Below are positions 11,074 to 23,140 of a stretch of 64,000 nucleotides of DNA, one piece after another. Below the pieces are notes generated by a model that was not told where the DNA came from, searched no databases, and saw nothing but the letters and a program-made list of their open reading frames with translations. Source of the stretch: Coriaria nepalensis (lineage: Eukaryota > Streptophyta > Magnoliopsida > Cucurbitales > Coriariaceae); assembly GCA_027186245.1 (NCBI GenBank), contig CP114481.1:40021501-40085500 (forward strand), written 5' to 3'. The first letter of the stretch is position 1, and every line of letters begins with the position of its first letter. The position numbers and the translations under genes are program-made.

Positions 11074-13061
11074 TTTTGCACTACAGACACAGCTTTTGTG
11101 CATAACTTGCAAATGATCATTGCAAGGAAAGTGTGAATTCGTTTAAAATTAAAATCATTTCAAAGAGTCCTTTCAAGTCAATAACTTATTTCAAAGCAAG
11201 TCGAACGAATTCTAATTTTGCACTACAGACACAACTTTTGTGCATAACTTGCAAATGATCATTGCAAGGAAAGTGTGCATTCGTTTAACCTTAAAATCAT
11301 TTCAATGAGTCATTGCAAGTCAATAACATATGTCAAAGCAAGTCGAACGAATTCTAGTTTTGCATTACAGACACAACTTTTGGGCATAACTTGCAAATGA
11401 TCATTGCAAGGAAAGTGTGCTTTCGTTTAACCTTAAAATCATTTCAATGAGTCATTTCAAGTTAGTAACTTATCTCAAAGAAAGTCGAATGAATTCTAGT
11501 TTCGCACTACAGACACAACTTTTGGGCATAACTTGCAAATGATCATTGCAAGGAAAGTGTGCATTCGTTTAACCTTAAAATCATTTCAATGAGTCATTTC
11601 AAGTCAATAACTTATGTCAAAGCAAGTCGAACGAATTCTAGTTTTGCACTACACAAACAACTTTTGTGCATAACTTGCAAATGATCATTGCAAGGAAAGT
11701 GTGCATTCGTTTAACCTTAAAATCATTTCAATGAGTCATTGCAAGTCAATAACTTATTCCAAAGCAATTCGAATGAATTCCAGTTTTGCACTACAGACAC
11801 AACTTTTGTGCATAACTTGCAAATGATCATTGTAAGGAAAGTGTGCATTCGTTTAACCTTAAAATCATTTCAATGAGTCATTTCAAGTCAATAACTTATG
11901 TCAAAGCAAGTCGAACGAATTCTAGTTTTGCACTACACACACAACTTTTGTGCATAACATGCAAATGATCATTGCAAGGAAAGTGTGCATTCGTTTAACC
12001 TTAAAATCATTTCAATGAGTCATTGCAAGTCAATAACTTATGTCAAAGCAAGTCGAACGAATTCTGATTTTGCACTACAGACACAACTTTTGTGCATAAC
12101 TTGCAAATGATCATTGCAAGGAAAGTGTGCTTTCGTTTAACCTTAAAATCATTTCAATGAGTCATTGCAACTCAATAACTTATGTCAAAGCAAGTCGAAC
12201 GAATTCTAGTTTTGCACTACAGACACAACTTTTGTGCATAACTTGCAAATGATCAGTGCAAGGAAAGTGTGCATTCGTTTAACCTTAAAATCATTTCAAT
12301 GAGTCTTTGCAAGTCAATAACTTATTCCAAAGCAATTCGAACGAATTCAAGTTTTGCACTACAGACACAGCTTTTGTGCATAACTTGCAAATGATCATTG
12401 CAAGGAAAGTGTGAATTCGTTTAAAATTAAAATCATTTCAAAGAGTCCTTTCAAGTCAATAACTTATTTCAAAGCAAGTCGAACGAATTATAATTTTGCA
12501 CTACAGACACAACTTTTGTGCATAACTTTCAAATGATCATTGCAAGGAAAGTGTGCATTCGTTTAACCTTAAAATCATTTCAATGAGTCATTGCAAGTCA
12601 ATAACATATGTCAAAGTAAGTCGAACGAATTCTAGTTTTGCATTACAGACACAACTTTTGGGCATAACTTGCAAATGATCATTGCAAGGAAAGTGTGCTT
12701 TCGTTTAACCTTAAAATCATTTCAATGAGTCATTTCAAGTTAGTAACTTATCTCAAAGCAAGTCGAATGAATTCTAGTTTCGCACTACAGACACAACTTT
12801 TGGGCATAACTTGCAAATGATCATTGCAAGGAAAGTGTGCCTTCGTTTAACCTTAAAATCATTTCAATGAGTCATTGCAAGTCAATAATTTATGTGAAAG
12901 CAAGTCGAACGAATTCTAGTTTCCTACTAAAAACACAAATTTTGTGCATAACTTGCAAATGAGCAGTGCAAGGAAAGTGTGCATTCGTTTAACCTTAAAA
13001 TCATTTCAATGAGTCATTGCAAGTCAATAACTTATTTCAAAGCAATTCGAACGAATTCTAG
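11074..13061 (+). repeat. X block 1 (14 monomers)
   Basis: It opens with an ACACAGC unit carrying GTGTGAATTCG and AAAATTAAAATC. It then has AACATATGTC; GCATTACAG with TTTTGGGCAT (11358); the AAGTTAGTAAC unit; TTTCGCAC with TTTTGGGCAT; and CACAAACAAC, CACACACAAC and ATTCTGATTTT units. Much of this is repeated 1,278 bp (9 monomers) later, with GCATTACAG again at 12636. It ends with a TTTCCTACTAAAAAC unit before the Y block. Confidence 0.87.
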
Positions 13062-15191
13062 TTTTGCACTACAGACACAACCTTTGAGCATAACTTGCAA
13101 ATGATCATTGCGAGGAAAGTGTGCATTCGTTTAAAATTAAAATCATTTCAAAGAGTCCTTTCAAGTCAATAACTTATTTCAAAGCAAGTCGAACGAATTC
13201 TAATTTTGCACCACAGACACAACTTTTGTGCATAACTTGCAAATGATCATTGCAAGGAAATTGTGCTTTCGTTTAACCTTAAAATCATTTCAATGAGTCA
13301 TTTCAAGTCAATAACTTATCTCAAAGCAAGTCGAATGAATTCCAGTTTTGCACTACAGACACAACTTTTGTGCATAACTTGCAAATGATCATTGTAAGGA
13401 AAGTGTGCAATCGTTTAACCATAAAATCATTTCAATGAGTCATTTCAAGTCAATAACTTATGTCAAAGCAAGTCGAACGAATTCTAGTTTTGCACTACAC
13501 AAACAACTTTTGTGCATAACTTGCAAATGATCATTGCAAGGAAAGTGTGCGTTCGTTTAACCTTAAAATCATTTCAATGAGTCATTGCAAGTCAATAACT
13601 TATTCCAAAGCAATTCGAATGAATTCCAGTTTTGCACTACTGACACAACTTTTGTGCATAACTTGCAAATGATCATTGTAAGGAAAGTGTGCATTCGTTT
13701 AACCTTAAAATCATTTCAATGAGTCATTTCAAGTCAATAACTTATGTCAAAGCAAGTCGAACGAATTCTAGTTTTGCACTACACGCACAACTTTTGTGCA
13801 TAACATGCAAATGATCATTGCAAGGAAAGTGTGCATTCGTTTAACATTAAAATCATTTCAATGAGTCATTGCAAGTCAATAACTTATGTCAAAGCAAGTC
13901 GAACGAATTCTGATTTTGCACTACAGACACAACTTTTGTGCATAACTTGCAAATGATCATTGCAAGGAAAGTGTGCTTTCGTTTAACCTTAAAATCATTT
14001 CAATGAGTCCTTTCAAGTCAATAACTTATGTCAAAGCAAGTCGAACGAATCCTAGTTTTCTACTAAAAACAAAACTTTTGTGCATAACTTGCAAATGATC
14101 ATTGCAAGGAAAGTGTGCATTCGTTTAACCTTAAAATCATTTCAATGAGTCATTCCAAGTCAATAACTTATTCCAAAGCAATTCGAACGAATTCTAGTTT
14201 TGCACTACAGACACAACTTTTGAGCATAACTTGCAAATGATCATTGCGAGGAAAGTGTGCATTCGTTTAAAATTAAAATCATTTCAAAGAGTCCTTTCAA
14301 GTCAATAACTTATTTCAAAGCAAGTGGAACGAATTCTAATTTTGCACCACAGACACAACTTTTGTTCATAACTTGCAAATGATCATTGCAAGGAAAGTGT
14401 GCTTTCGTTTAACCTTAAAATCATTTCAATGAGTCATTTCAAGTCAATAACTTATCTCAAAGCAAGTCGAATGAATTCCAGTTTTGCACTACAGACACAA
14501 CTTTTGTGCATAACTTGCAAATGATCATTGTAAGGAAAGTGTGCATTCGTTTAACCTTAAAATCATTTCAATGAGTCATTTCAAGTCAATAACTTATGTC
14601 AAAGCAAGTCGAACGAATTCTAGTTTTGCACTACACACACAACTTTTGTGCATAACATGCAAATGATCATTGCAAGGAAAGTGTGCATTCGTTTAACCTT
14701 AAAATCATTTCAATGAGTCATTTCAAGTCAATAACTTATGTCAAAGCAAGTCGAAAGAATTCTAGTTTTGCACTACACAAACAACTTTTGTGCATAACTT
14801 GCAAATGATCATTGCAAGGAAAGTGTGCATTCGTTTAACCTTAAAATCATTTCAATGAGTCATTGCAAGTCAATAACTTATTCCAAAGCAATTCGAATGA
14901 ATTCCAGTTTTGCACTACAGACACAACTTTTGTGCATAACTTGCAAATGATCATTGTAAGGAAAGTGTGCATTCGTTTAACCTTAAAATCATTTCAATGA
15001 GTCATTTCAAGTCAATAACTTATGTCAAAGCAAGTCGAACGAATTCTAGTTTTGCACTACACACACAACTTTTGTGCATAACATGCAAATGATCATTGCA
15101 AGGAAAGTGTGCATTCGTTTAACCTTAAAATCATTTCAATGAGTCATTGCAAGTCAATAACTTATGTCAAAGCAAGTCGAACGAATTCTGA
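13062..15191 (+). repeat. Y block 1 (15 monomers, 2130 bp)
   Basis: The unit series is CCTTTGAGC; CACCAC with GGAAATTGTGC; GTGCAATCG; CACAAACAAC; CTACTGACAC; CACGCACAAC; ATTCTGATTTT; GAATCCTAG-TTTTCTAC; TTTTGAGC; TTTGTTCATAAC; then GAATTCCAG, CACACACAAC and CACAAACAAC units. It has the same monomer number as Y block 4 (30386-32515) and agrees with 7241-8660 over its first ten units. Confidence 0.87.
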
Positions 15192-16184
15192 TTTTGCACT
15201 ACAGACACAACTTTTGTGCATAACTTGCAAATGATCAGTGCAAGGAAAGTGTGCATTCGTTTAACCTTAAAATCATTTCAATGAGTCATTGCAAGTCAAT
15301 AATTTATGTGAAAGCAAGTCGAACGAATTATAGTTTTCTACTAAAAACAAAACTTTTGTGCATAACTTGCAAATGAGCAGTGCAAGGAAAGTGTGCATTC
15401 GTTTAACCTTAAAATCATTTCAATGAGTCATTGCAAGTCAATAACTTATTTCAAAGCAATTCGAACGAATTCTAGTTTTGCACTACAGACACAACTTTTG
15501 TGCATAATTTGCAAATGATCATTGCAAGGAAAGTGCGCATTCGTTTAAATTAAAATCATTTCAAAGAGTCCTTTCAAGTCAATAACTTATTTGGAAGCAA
15601 GTCGAACGAATTCTAATTTTGCACTACAGACACAACTTTTGTGCATAACTTGCAAATGATCATTGCAAGGAAAGTGTGCATTCGTTTAACCTTAAAATCA
15701 TTTCAATGAGTCATTGCAAGTCAATAACTGATGTCAAAGCAAGTCGAACGAATTCTAGTTTTGCACCACAGACACAACTTTTGTGCATAACTTGCAATTG
15801 ATCATTGCAAGGAAAGTGTGCATTCGTTTAACCTTAAAATCATTTCAATGAGTCATTGCAACTCAATAACTTATGTCAAAGCAAGTCAAACGAATTCTAG
15901 TTTTGCACTACAGACACAACTTTTGTGCATAACTTGCAAATGATCAGTGTAAGGAAAGTGTGCATTCGTTTAACCTTAAAATCATTTCAATGAGTCATTG
16001 CAAGTCAATAACTTATTTCAAAGCAATTCGAACGAATTCTAGTTTTGCACTGCAGACACAACTTTTGTGCATAACTTGCAAATGATCAGTGCAAAGAAAG
16101 TGTGCATTCGTTTAACCTTAAAATCATTTCAATGAGTCATTGCAAGTCAATAACTTATTCCAAAGCAATTCGAATGAATTCCAG
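15192..16184 (+). repeat. Z block 1 (7 monomers, truncated)
   Basis: GATCAGTGC/TTATGTGAAAGC, GAATTATAG-TTTTCTACTAAAAAC (15334), the 141-bp GTGCGCATTCG unit (15476-15616), AACTGATGTC, CACCAC/CAATTGATC, CAAGTCAAACG, then GCACTGCAG. It departs from Z blocks 2 and 3 at about 16160, where TTATTCCAAAGC with GAATTCCAG replaces the expected unit. Confidence 0.85.
15476..15616 (+). repeat. 141-bp monomer, GTGCGCATTCG version
   Basis: Same deletion, in Z block 1. Confidence 0.92.
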
Positions 16185-16894
16185 TTTTGCACTACAGACA
16201 CAACTTTTGTGCATAACTTGCAAATGATCATTGTAAGGAAAGTGTGCAATCGTTTAACCATAAAATCATTTCAATGAGTCATTTCAAGTCAATAACTTAT
16301 GTCAAAGCAAGTCGAACGAATTCTAGTTTTGCACTACACAAACAACTTTTGTGCATAACTTGCGAATGATCTTTGCAAGGAAAGTGTGCCTTCGTTTAAC
16401 CTTAAAATCATTTCAATGAGTGATTGCAAGTCAATAATTTATGTGAAAGCAAGTCGAACGAATTCTAGTTTTCTACTAAAAACAAAACTTTTGTGCATAA
16501 CTTGCAAATGAGCAGTGCAAGGAAAGTGTGCATTCGTTTAACCTTAAAATCATTTCAATGAGTCATTGCAAGTCAATAACTTATTTCAAAGCAATTCGAA
16601 CGAATTCTAGTTTTGCACTACAGACACAACTTTTGTGCATAACTTGCAAATGATCATTGCAAGGAAAGTGTGCATTCGTTTAAAATTAAAATCATTTCAA
16701 AGAGTCCTTTCAAGTCAATAACATATTTCAAAGAAAGTCGAACGAATTCTAATTTTGCACTACAGACACAACTTTTGTGCATAACTTGCAAATGATCAGT
16801 GCAAGGAAAGTGTGCATTCGTTTAACCTTAAAATCATTTCAATGAGTCATTGCTAGTCAATAACTTATTTCAAAGCAATTCGAACGAATTCTAG
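16185..16894 (+). repeat. Junction stretch of 5 mixed monomers
   Basis: Single units of different families adjoin: a Y-like GTGCAATCG/ACCATAAAATC unit, a CACAAACAAC unit with TTGCGAATGATC, a TTTTCTACTAAAAAC unit (16469), an AAAATTAAAATC unit, and a GATCAGTGC unit reading TTGCTAGTC. It joins truncated Z block 1 to a displaced copy of the left HOR. Confidence 0.8.
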
Positions 16895-17035
16895 TTTTGC
16901 ACTACAGACACAACTTTTGTGCATAACTATCAAATGATCATTGCAAGGAAAGTGTGCATTCGTTTAAATTAAAATCATTTCAAAGAGTCCTTTCAAGACA
17001 ATAACTTATTTGAAAGCAAGTCGAACGAATTCTAA
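16895..17035 (+). repeat. 141-bp monomer, AAGACAATAAC version
   Basis: Carries the AAGACAATAAC and TTTGAAAGC companions of the first two HOR copies, plus a private CATAACTATCAAATG. Confidence 0.92.
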
Positions 17036-18029
17036 TTTTGCACTACAGCCACAACTTTTGCGCATAACTTGCAAATGATCATTGCAAGGAAAGTGTGCAT
17101 TCGTTTAACCTTAAAATCATTTCAATGAGTCATTGCAAGTCAATAACTTATTTCAAAGCAAGTCGAACGAATTCGAGTTTTGCACTACAGACACAACTTT
17201 TGTGCATAACTTGCAAATGATCAGTGCAAGGAAAGTGTGCATTCGTTTAACCTTAAAATCATTTCAATGAGTCATTGCAAGTCAATAACTTATTTCAAAG
17301 CAATTCGAACGAATTCTAGTTTTGCACTACAGACACAACTTTTGTGCATAACTTGCAAATGATCAGTGCAAAGAAAGTGTGCATTCGTTTAACCTTAAAA
17401 TCATTTCAATGAGTCATTGCAAGTCAATAACTTATTTCAAAGCAATTCGAACGAATTCTAGTTTTGCACTACAGACACAACTTTTGTGCATAACTTGCAA
17501 ATGATCATTGCAAGGAAAGTGTGCATTCGTTTAACCTTAAAATCCTTTCAATGAGTCATTGCAAGTCAATAACTTATTTCAAAGCAATTCGAACGAAATC
17601 TAGTTTTGCACTACAGACACAGCTTTTGTGCATAACTTGCAAATGATCATTGCAAGGAAAGTGTGCATTCGTTTAACCTTAAAATCATTTCAATGAGTCA
17701 TTGCAACTCAATAACTTATGTCAAAGCAAGTCGAACGAATTCTAGTTTTGCACTACAGACACAACTTTTGTGCATAACTTGCAAATGATCAGTGCAAGGA
17801 AAGTGTGCATTCGTTTAACCTTAAAATCATTTCAATGAGTCATTGCAAGTCAATAATTTATGTGAAAGCAAGTCGAACGAATTCTAGTTTTCTACTAAAA
17901 ACAAAACTTTTGTGCATAACTTGCAAATGAGCAGTGCAAGGAAAGTGTGCATTCGTTTAACCTTAAAATCATTTCAATGAGTCATTGCAAGTCAATAACT
18001 TATTTCAAAGCAATTCGAACGAATTCTAG

Positions 18030-18170
18030 TTTTGCACTACAGACACAACTTTTGTGCATAATTTGCAAATGATCATTGCAAGGAAAGTGCGCATTCGTTT
18101 AAATTAAAATCATTTCAAAGAGTCCTTCCAAGTCAATAACTTATTTGGAAGCAAGTCGAACGAATTCTAG
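18030..18170 (+). repeat. 141-bp monomer joined to X block
   Basis: GTGCGCATTCG version with AGTCCTTCCAAGTC. It is followed by CTAGTTTTGCATTAC instead of the usual CTAATTTTGC, so the junction to X block 2 lies at its end. Confidence 0.9.
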
Positions 18171-20016
18171 TTTTGCATTACAGACACAACTTTTGGGCAT
18201 AACTTGCAAATGATCATTGCAAGGAAAGTGTGCTTTCGTTTAACCTTAAAATCATTTCAATGAGTCATTTCAAGTTAGTAACTTATCTCAAAGCAAGTCG
18301 AATGAATTCTAGTTTCGCACTACAGACACAACTTTTGGGCATAACTTGCAAATGATCATTGCAAGGAAAGTGTGCATTCGTTTAACCTTAAAATCATTTC
18401 AATGAGTCATTTCAAGTCAATAACTTATGTCAAAGCAAGTCGAACGAATTCTAGTTTTGCACTACACAAACAACTTTTGTGCATAACTTGCAAATGATCA
18501 TTGCAAGGAAAGTGTGCATTCGTTTAACCTTAAAATCATTTCAATGAGTCATTGCAAGTCAATAACTTATTCCAAAGCAATTCGAATGAATTCCAGTTTT
18601 GCACTACAGACACAACTTTTGTGCATAACTTGCAAATGATCATTGTAAGGAAAGTGTGCATTCGTTTAACCTTAAAATCATTTCAATGAGTCATTTCAAG
18701 TCAATAACTTATGTCAAAGCAAGTCGAACGAATTCTAGTTTTGCACTACACACACAACTTTTGTGCATAACATGCAAATAATCATTGCAAGGAAAGTGTG
18801 CATTCGTTTAACCTTAAAATCATTTCAATGAGTCATTGCAAGTCAATAACTTATGTCAAAGCAAGTCGAACGAATTCTGATTTTGCACTACAGACACAAC
18901 TTTTGTGCATAACTTGCAAATGATCATTGCAAGGAAAGTGTGCTTTCGTTTAACCTTAAAATCATTTCAATGAGTCATTGCAACTCAATAACTTATGTCA
19001 AAGCAAGTCGAACGAATTCTAGTTTTGCACTACAGACACAACTTTTGTGCATAACTTGCAAATGATCAGTGCAAGGAAAGTGTGCATTCGTTTAACCTTA
19101 AAATCATTTCAATGAGTCATTGCAAGTCAATAACTTATTCCAAAGCAATTCGAACGAATTCAAGTTTTGCACTACAGACACAGCTTTTGTGCATAACTTG
19201 CAAATGATCATTGCAAGGAAAGTGTGAATTCGTTTAAAATTAAAATCATTTCGAAGAGTCCTTTCAAGTCAATAACTTATTTCAAAGCAAGTCGAACGAA
19301 TTATAATTTTGCACTACAGACACAACTTTTGTGCATAACTTTCAAATGATCATTGCAAGGAAAGTGTGCATTCGTTTAACCTTAAAATCATTTCAATGAG
19401 TCATTGCAAGTCAATAACATATGTCAAAGCAAGTCGAACGAATTCTAGTTTTGCATTACAGACACAACTTTTGGGCATAACTTGCAAATGATCATTGCAA
19501 GGAAAGTGTGCTTTCGTTTAACCTTAAAATCATTTCAATGAGTCATTTCAAGTTAGTAACTTATCTCAAAGCAAGTCGAATGAATTCTAGTTTCGCACTA
19601 CAGACACAACTTTTGGGCATAACTTGCAAATGATCATTGCAAGGAAAGTGTGCATTCGTTTAACCTTAAAATCATTTCAATGAGTCATTTCAAGTCAATA
19701 ACTTATGTCAAAGCAAGTCGAACGAATTCTAGTTTTGCAGTACACACACAACTTTTGTGCATAACTTGCGAATGATCATTGCAAGGAAAGTGTGCCTTCG
19801 TTTAACCTTAAAATCATTTCAATGAGTCATTGCAAGTCAATAATTTATGTGAAAGCAAGTCGAACGAATTCTAGTTTCCTACTAAAAACACAACTTTTGT
19901 GCATAACTTGCAAATGAGCAGTGCAAGGAAAGTGTGCATTCGTTTAACCTTAAAATCATTTCAATGAGTCATTGCAAGTCAATAACTTATTTCAAAGCAA
20001 TTCGAACGAATTCTAG
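18171..20016 (+). repeat. X block 2 (13 monomers)
   Basis: It enters the X series at the GCATTACAG/TTTTGGGCAT unit, skipping the opening ACACAGC unit. It then follows X block 1: AAGTTAGTAAC, TTTCGCAC, CACAAACAAC, GAATTCCAG, CACACACAAC, ATTCTGATTTT, ATTCAAG-ACACAGC (19165), GCATTACAG (19449, 1,278 bp later), and a TTTCCTACTAAAAAC unit. It carries ACATGCAAATAATC at about 18775. Confidence 0.86.
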
Positions 20017-23000
20017 TTTTGCACTACAGACACAACCTTTGAGCATAACTTGCAAATGATCATTGCGAGGAAAGTGTGCATTCGTTTAAAATTAAAATCA
20101 TTTCAAAGAGTCCTTTCAAGTCAATAACTTATTTCAAAGCAAGTCGAACGAATTCTAATTTTGCACAACAGACACAACTTTTGTGCATAACTTGCAAATG
20201 ATCATTGCAAGGAAATTGTGCTTTCGTTTAACCTTAAAATCATTTCAATGAGTCATTTCAAGTCAATAACTTATCTCAAAGCAAGTCGAATGAATTCCAG
20301 TTTTGCACTACACACACAACTTTTGTGCATAACATGCAAATAATCATTGCAAGGAAAGTGTGCATTCGTTTAACATTAAAATCATTTCAATGAGTCATTG
20401 CAAGTCAATAACTTATGTCAAAGCAAGTCGAACGAATTCTGATTTTGCACTACAGACACAACTTTTGTGCATAACTTGCAAATGATCATTGCAAGGAAAG
20501 TGTGCTTTCGTTTAACCTTAAAATCATTTCAATGAGTCCTTTCAAGTCAATAACTTATGTCAAAGCAAGTTGAACGAATCCTAGTTTTCTACTAAAAACA
20601 AAACTTTTCTGCATAACTTGCAAATGATCATTGCAAGGAAAGTGTGCATTCGTTTAACCTTAAAATCATTTCAATGAGTCATTCCAAGTCAATAACTTAT
20701 TCCAAAGCAATTCGAACGAATTCTAGTTTTGCACTACAGACACAACTTTTGAGCATAACTTGCAAATGATCATTGCGAGGAAAGTGTGCATTCGTTTAAC
20801 CTTAAAATCATTTCAAAGAGTCCTTTCAAGTCAATAACTTATTTCAAAGCAAGTCGAACGAATTCTAATTTTGCACCACAGACACAACTTTTGTTCATAA
20901 CTTGCAAATGATCATTGCAAGGAAAGTGTGCTTTCGTTTAACCTTAAAATCATTTCAATGAGTCATTTCAAGTCAATAACTTATCTCAAAGCAAGTCGAA
21001 TGAATTCCAGTTTTGCACTACAGACACAACTTTTGTGCATAACTTGCAAATGATCATTGTAAGGAAAGTGTGCATTCGTTTAACCTTAAAATCATTTCAA
21101 TGAGTCATTTCAAGTCAATAACTTATGTCAAAGCAAGTCGAACGAATTCTAGTTTTGCACTACACACACAACTTTTGTGCATAACATGCAAATGATCATT
21201 GCAAGGAAAGTGTGCATTCGTTTAACCTTAAAATCATTTCAATGAGTCATTTCAAGTCAATAACTTATGTCAAAGCAAGTCGAACGAATTCTAGTTTTGC
21301 ACTACACAAACAACTTTTGTGCATAACTTGCAAATGATCATTGCAAGGAAAGTGTGCATTCGTTTAACCTTAAAATCATTTCAATGAGTCATTTCAAGTC
21401 AATAACTTATGTCAAAGCAAGTCGAACGAATTCTAGTTTTGCACTACACAAACAACTTTTGTGCATAACTTGCAAATGATCATTGCAAGGAAAGTGTGCG
21501 TTCGTTTAACCTTAAAATCATTTCAATGAGTCATTGCAAGTCAATAACTTATTCCAAAGCAATTCGAATGAATTCCAGTTTTGCACTACTGACACAACTT
21601 TTGTGCATAACTTGCAAATGATCATTGTAAGGAAAGTGTGCATTCGTTTAACCTTAAAATCATTTCAATGAGTCATTTCAAGTCAATAACTTATGTCAAA
21701 GCAAGTCGAACGAATTCTAGTTTTGCACTACACGCACAACTTTTGTGCATAACATGCAAATGATCATTGCAAGGAAAGTGTGCATTCGTTTAACATTAAA
21801 ATCATTTCAATGAGTCATTGCAAGTCAATAACTTATGTCAAAGCAAGTCGAACGAATTCTGATTTTGCACTACAGACACAACTTTTGTGCATAACTTGCA
21901 AATGATCATTGCAAGGAAAGTGTGCTTTCGTTTAACCTTAAAATCATTTCAATGAGTCCTTTCAAGTCAATAACTTATGTCAAAGCAAGTTGAACGAATC
22001 CTAGTTTTCTACTAAAAACAAAACTTTTCTGCATAACTTGCAAATGATCATTGCAAGGAAAGTGTGCATTCGTTTAACCTTAAAATCATTTCAATGAGTC
22101 ATTCCAAGTCAATAACTTATTCCAAAGCAATTCGAACGAATTCTAGTTTTGCACTACAGACACAACTTTTGAGCATAACTTGCAAATGATCATTGCGAGG
22201 AAAGTGTGCATTCGTTTAACCTTAAAATCATTTCAAAGAGTCCTTTCAAGTCAATAACTTATTTCAAAGCAAGTCGAACGAATTCTAATTTTGCACCACA
22301 GACACAACTTTTGTTCATAACTTGCAAATGATCATTGCAAGGAAAGTGTGCTTTCGTTTAACCTTAAAATCATTTCAATGAGTCATTTCAAGTCAATAAC
22401 TTATCTCAAAGCAAGTCGAATGAATTCCAGTTTTGCACTACAGACACAACTTTTGTGCATAACTTGCAAATGATCATTGTAAGGAAAGTGTGCATTCGTT
22501 TAACCTTAAAATCATTTCAATGAGTCATTTCAAGTCAATAACTTATGTCAAAGCAAGTCGAACGAATTCTAGTTTTGCACTACACACACAACTTTTGTGC
22601 ATAACATGCAAATGATCATTGCAAGGAAAGTGTGCATTCGTTTAACCTTAAAATCATTTCAATGAGTCATTTCAAGTCAATAACTTATGTCAAAGCAAGT
22701 CGAACGAATTCTAGTTTTGCACTACACAAACAACTTTTGTGCATAACTTGCAAATGATCATTGCAAGGAAAGTGTGCATTCGTTTAACCTTAAAATCATT
22801 TCAATGAGTCATTGCAAGTCAATAACTTATTCCAAATCAATTCGAATGAATTCCAGTTTTGCACTACAGACACAACTTTTGTGCATAACTTGCAAATGAT
22901 CATTGTAAGGAAAGTGTGCATTCGTTTAACCTTAAAATCATTTCAATGAGTCATTTCAAGTCAATAACTTATGTCAAAGCAAGTCGAACGAATTCTAGTT

Positions 23001-23140
23001 TTGCACTACACACACAACTTTTGTGCATAACATGCAAATGATCATTGCAAGGAAAGTGTGCATTCGTTTAACCTTAAAATCATTTCAATGAGTCATTGCA
23101 AGTCAATAACTTATGTCAAAGCAAGTCGAACGAATTCTGA
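20017..23140 (+). repeat. Y block 2 (22 monomers) with internal 1420-bp tandem duplication
   Basis: It opens with CCTTTGAGC like the other Y blocks but is seven monomers longer than Y1. The extra length comes from a duplication of period 1,420 bp (10 monomers). The rare variants CAAGTTGAACGAATCC and CTTTTCTGCATAAC occur at about 20571-20610 and again at 21991-22030, and flanking units match at the same offset from roughly 20330 to 21395 and from 21750 to 22815. Confidence 0.87.

Larger units (their letters stand above)
16895..18170 (+). repeat. Displaced copy of the left 7-monomer HOR (9 monomers)
   Basis: This returns to the left-end family about 16 kb away: 16895-17035 is the 141-bp AAGACAATAAC unit and 17036 is the CAGCCAC/TTTTGCGCAT unit, followed by m2 to m6 analogues and a closing 141-bp unit at 18030-18170. 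The series 16895 onward matches 856 onward at an offset of 16,039 bp for several units. It carries one extra AAATCCTTTC monomer (17462) that the 993-bp copies lack. The last unit ends TTTGGAAGC and then runs directly into X block 2. Confidence 0.87.
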
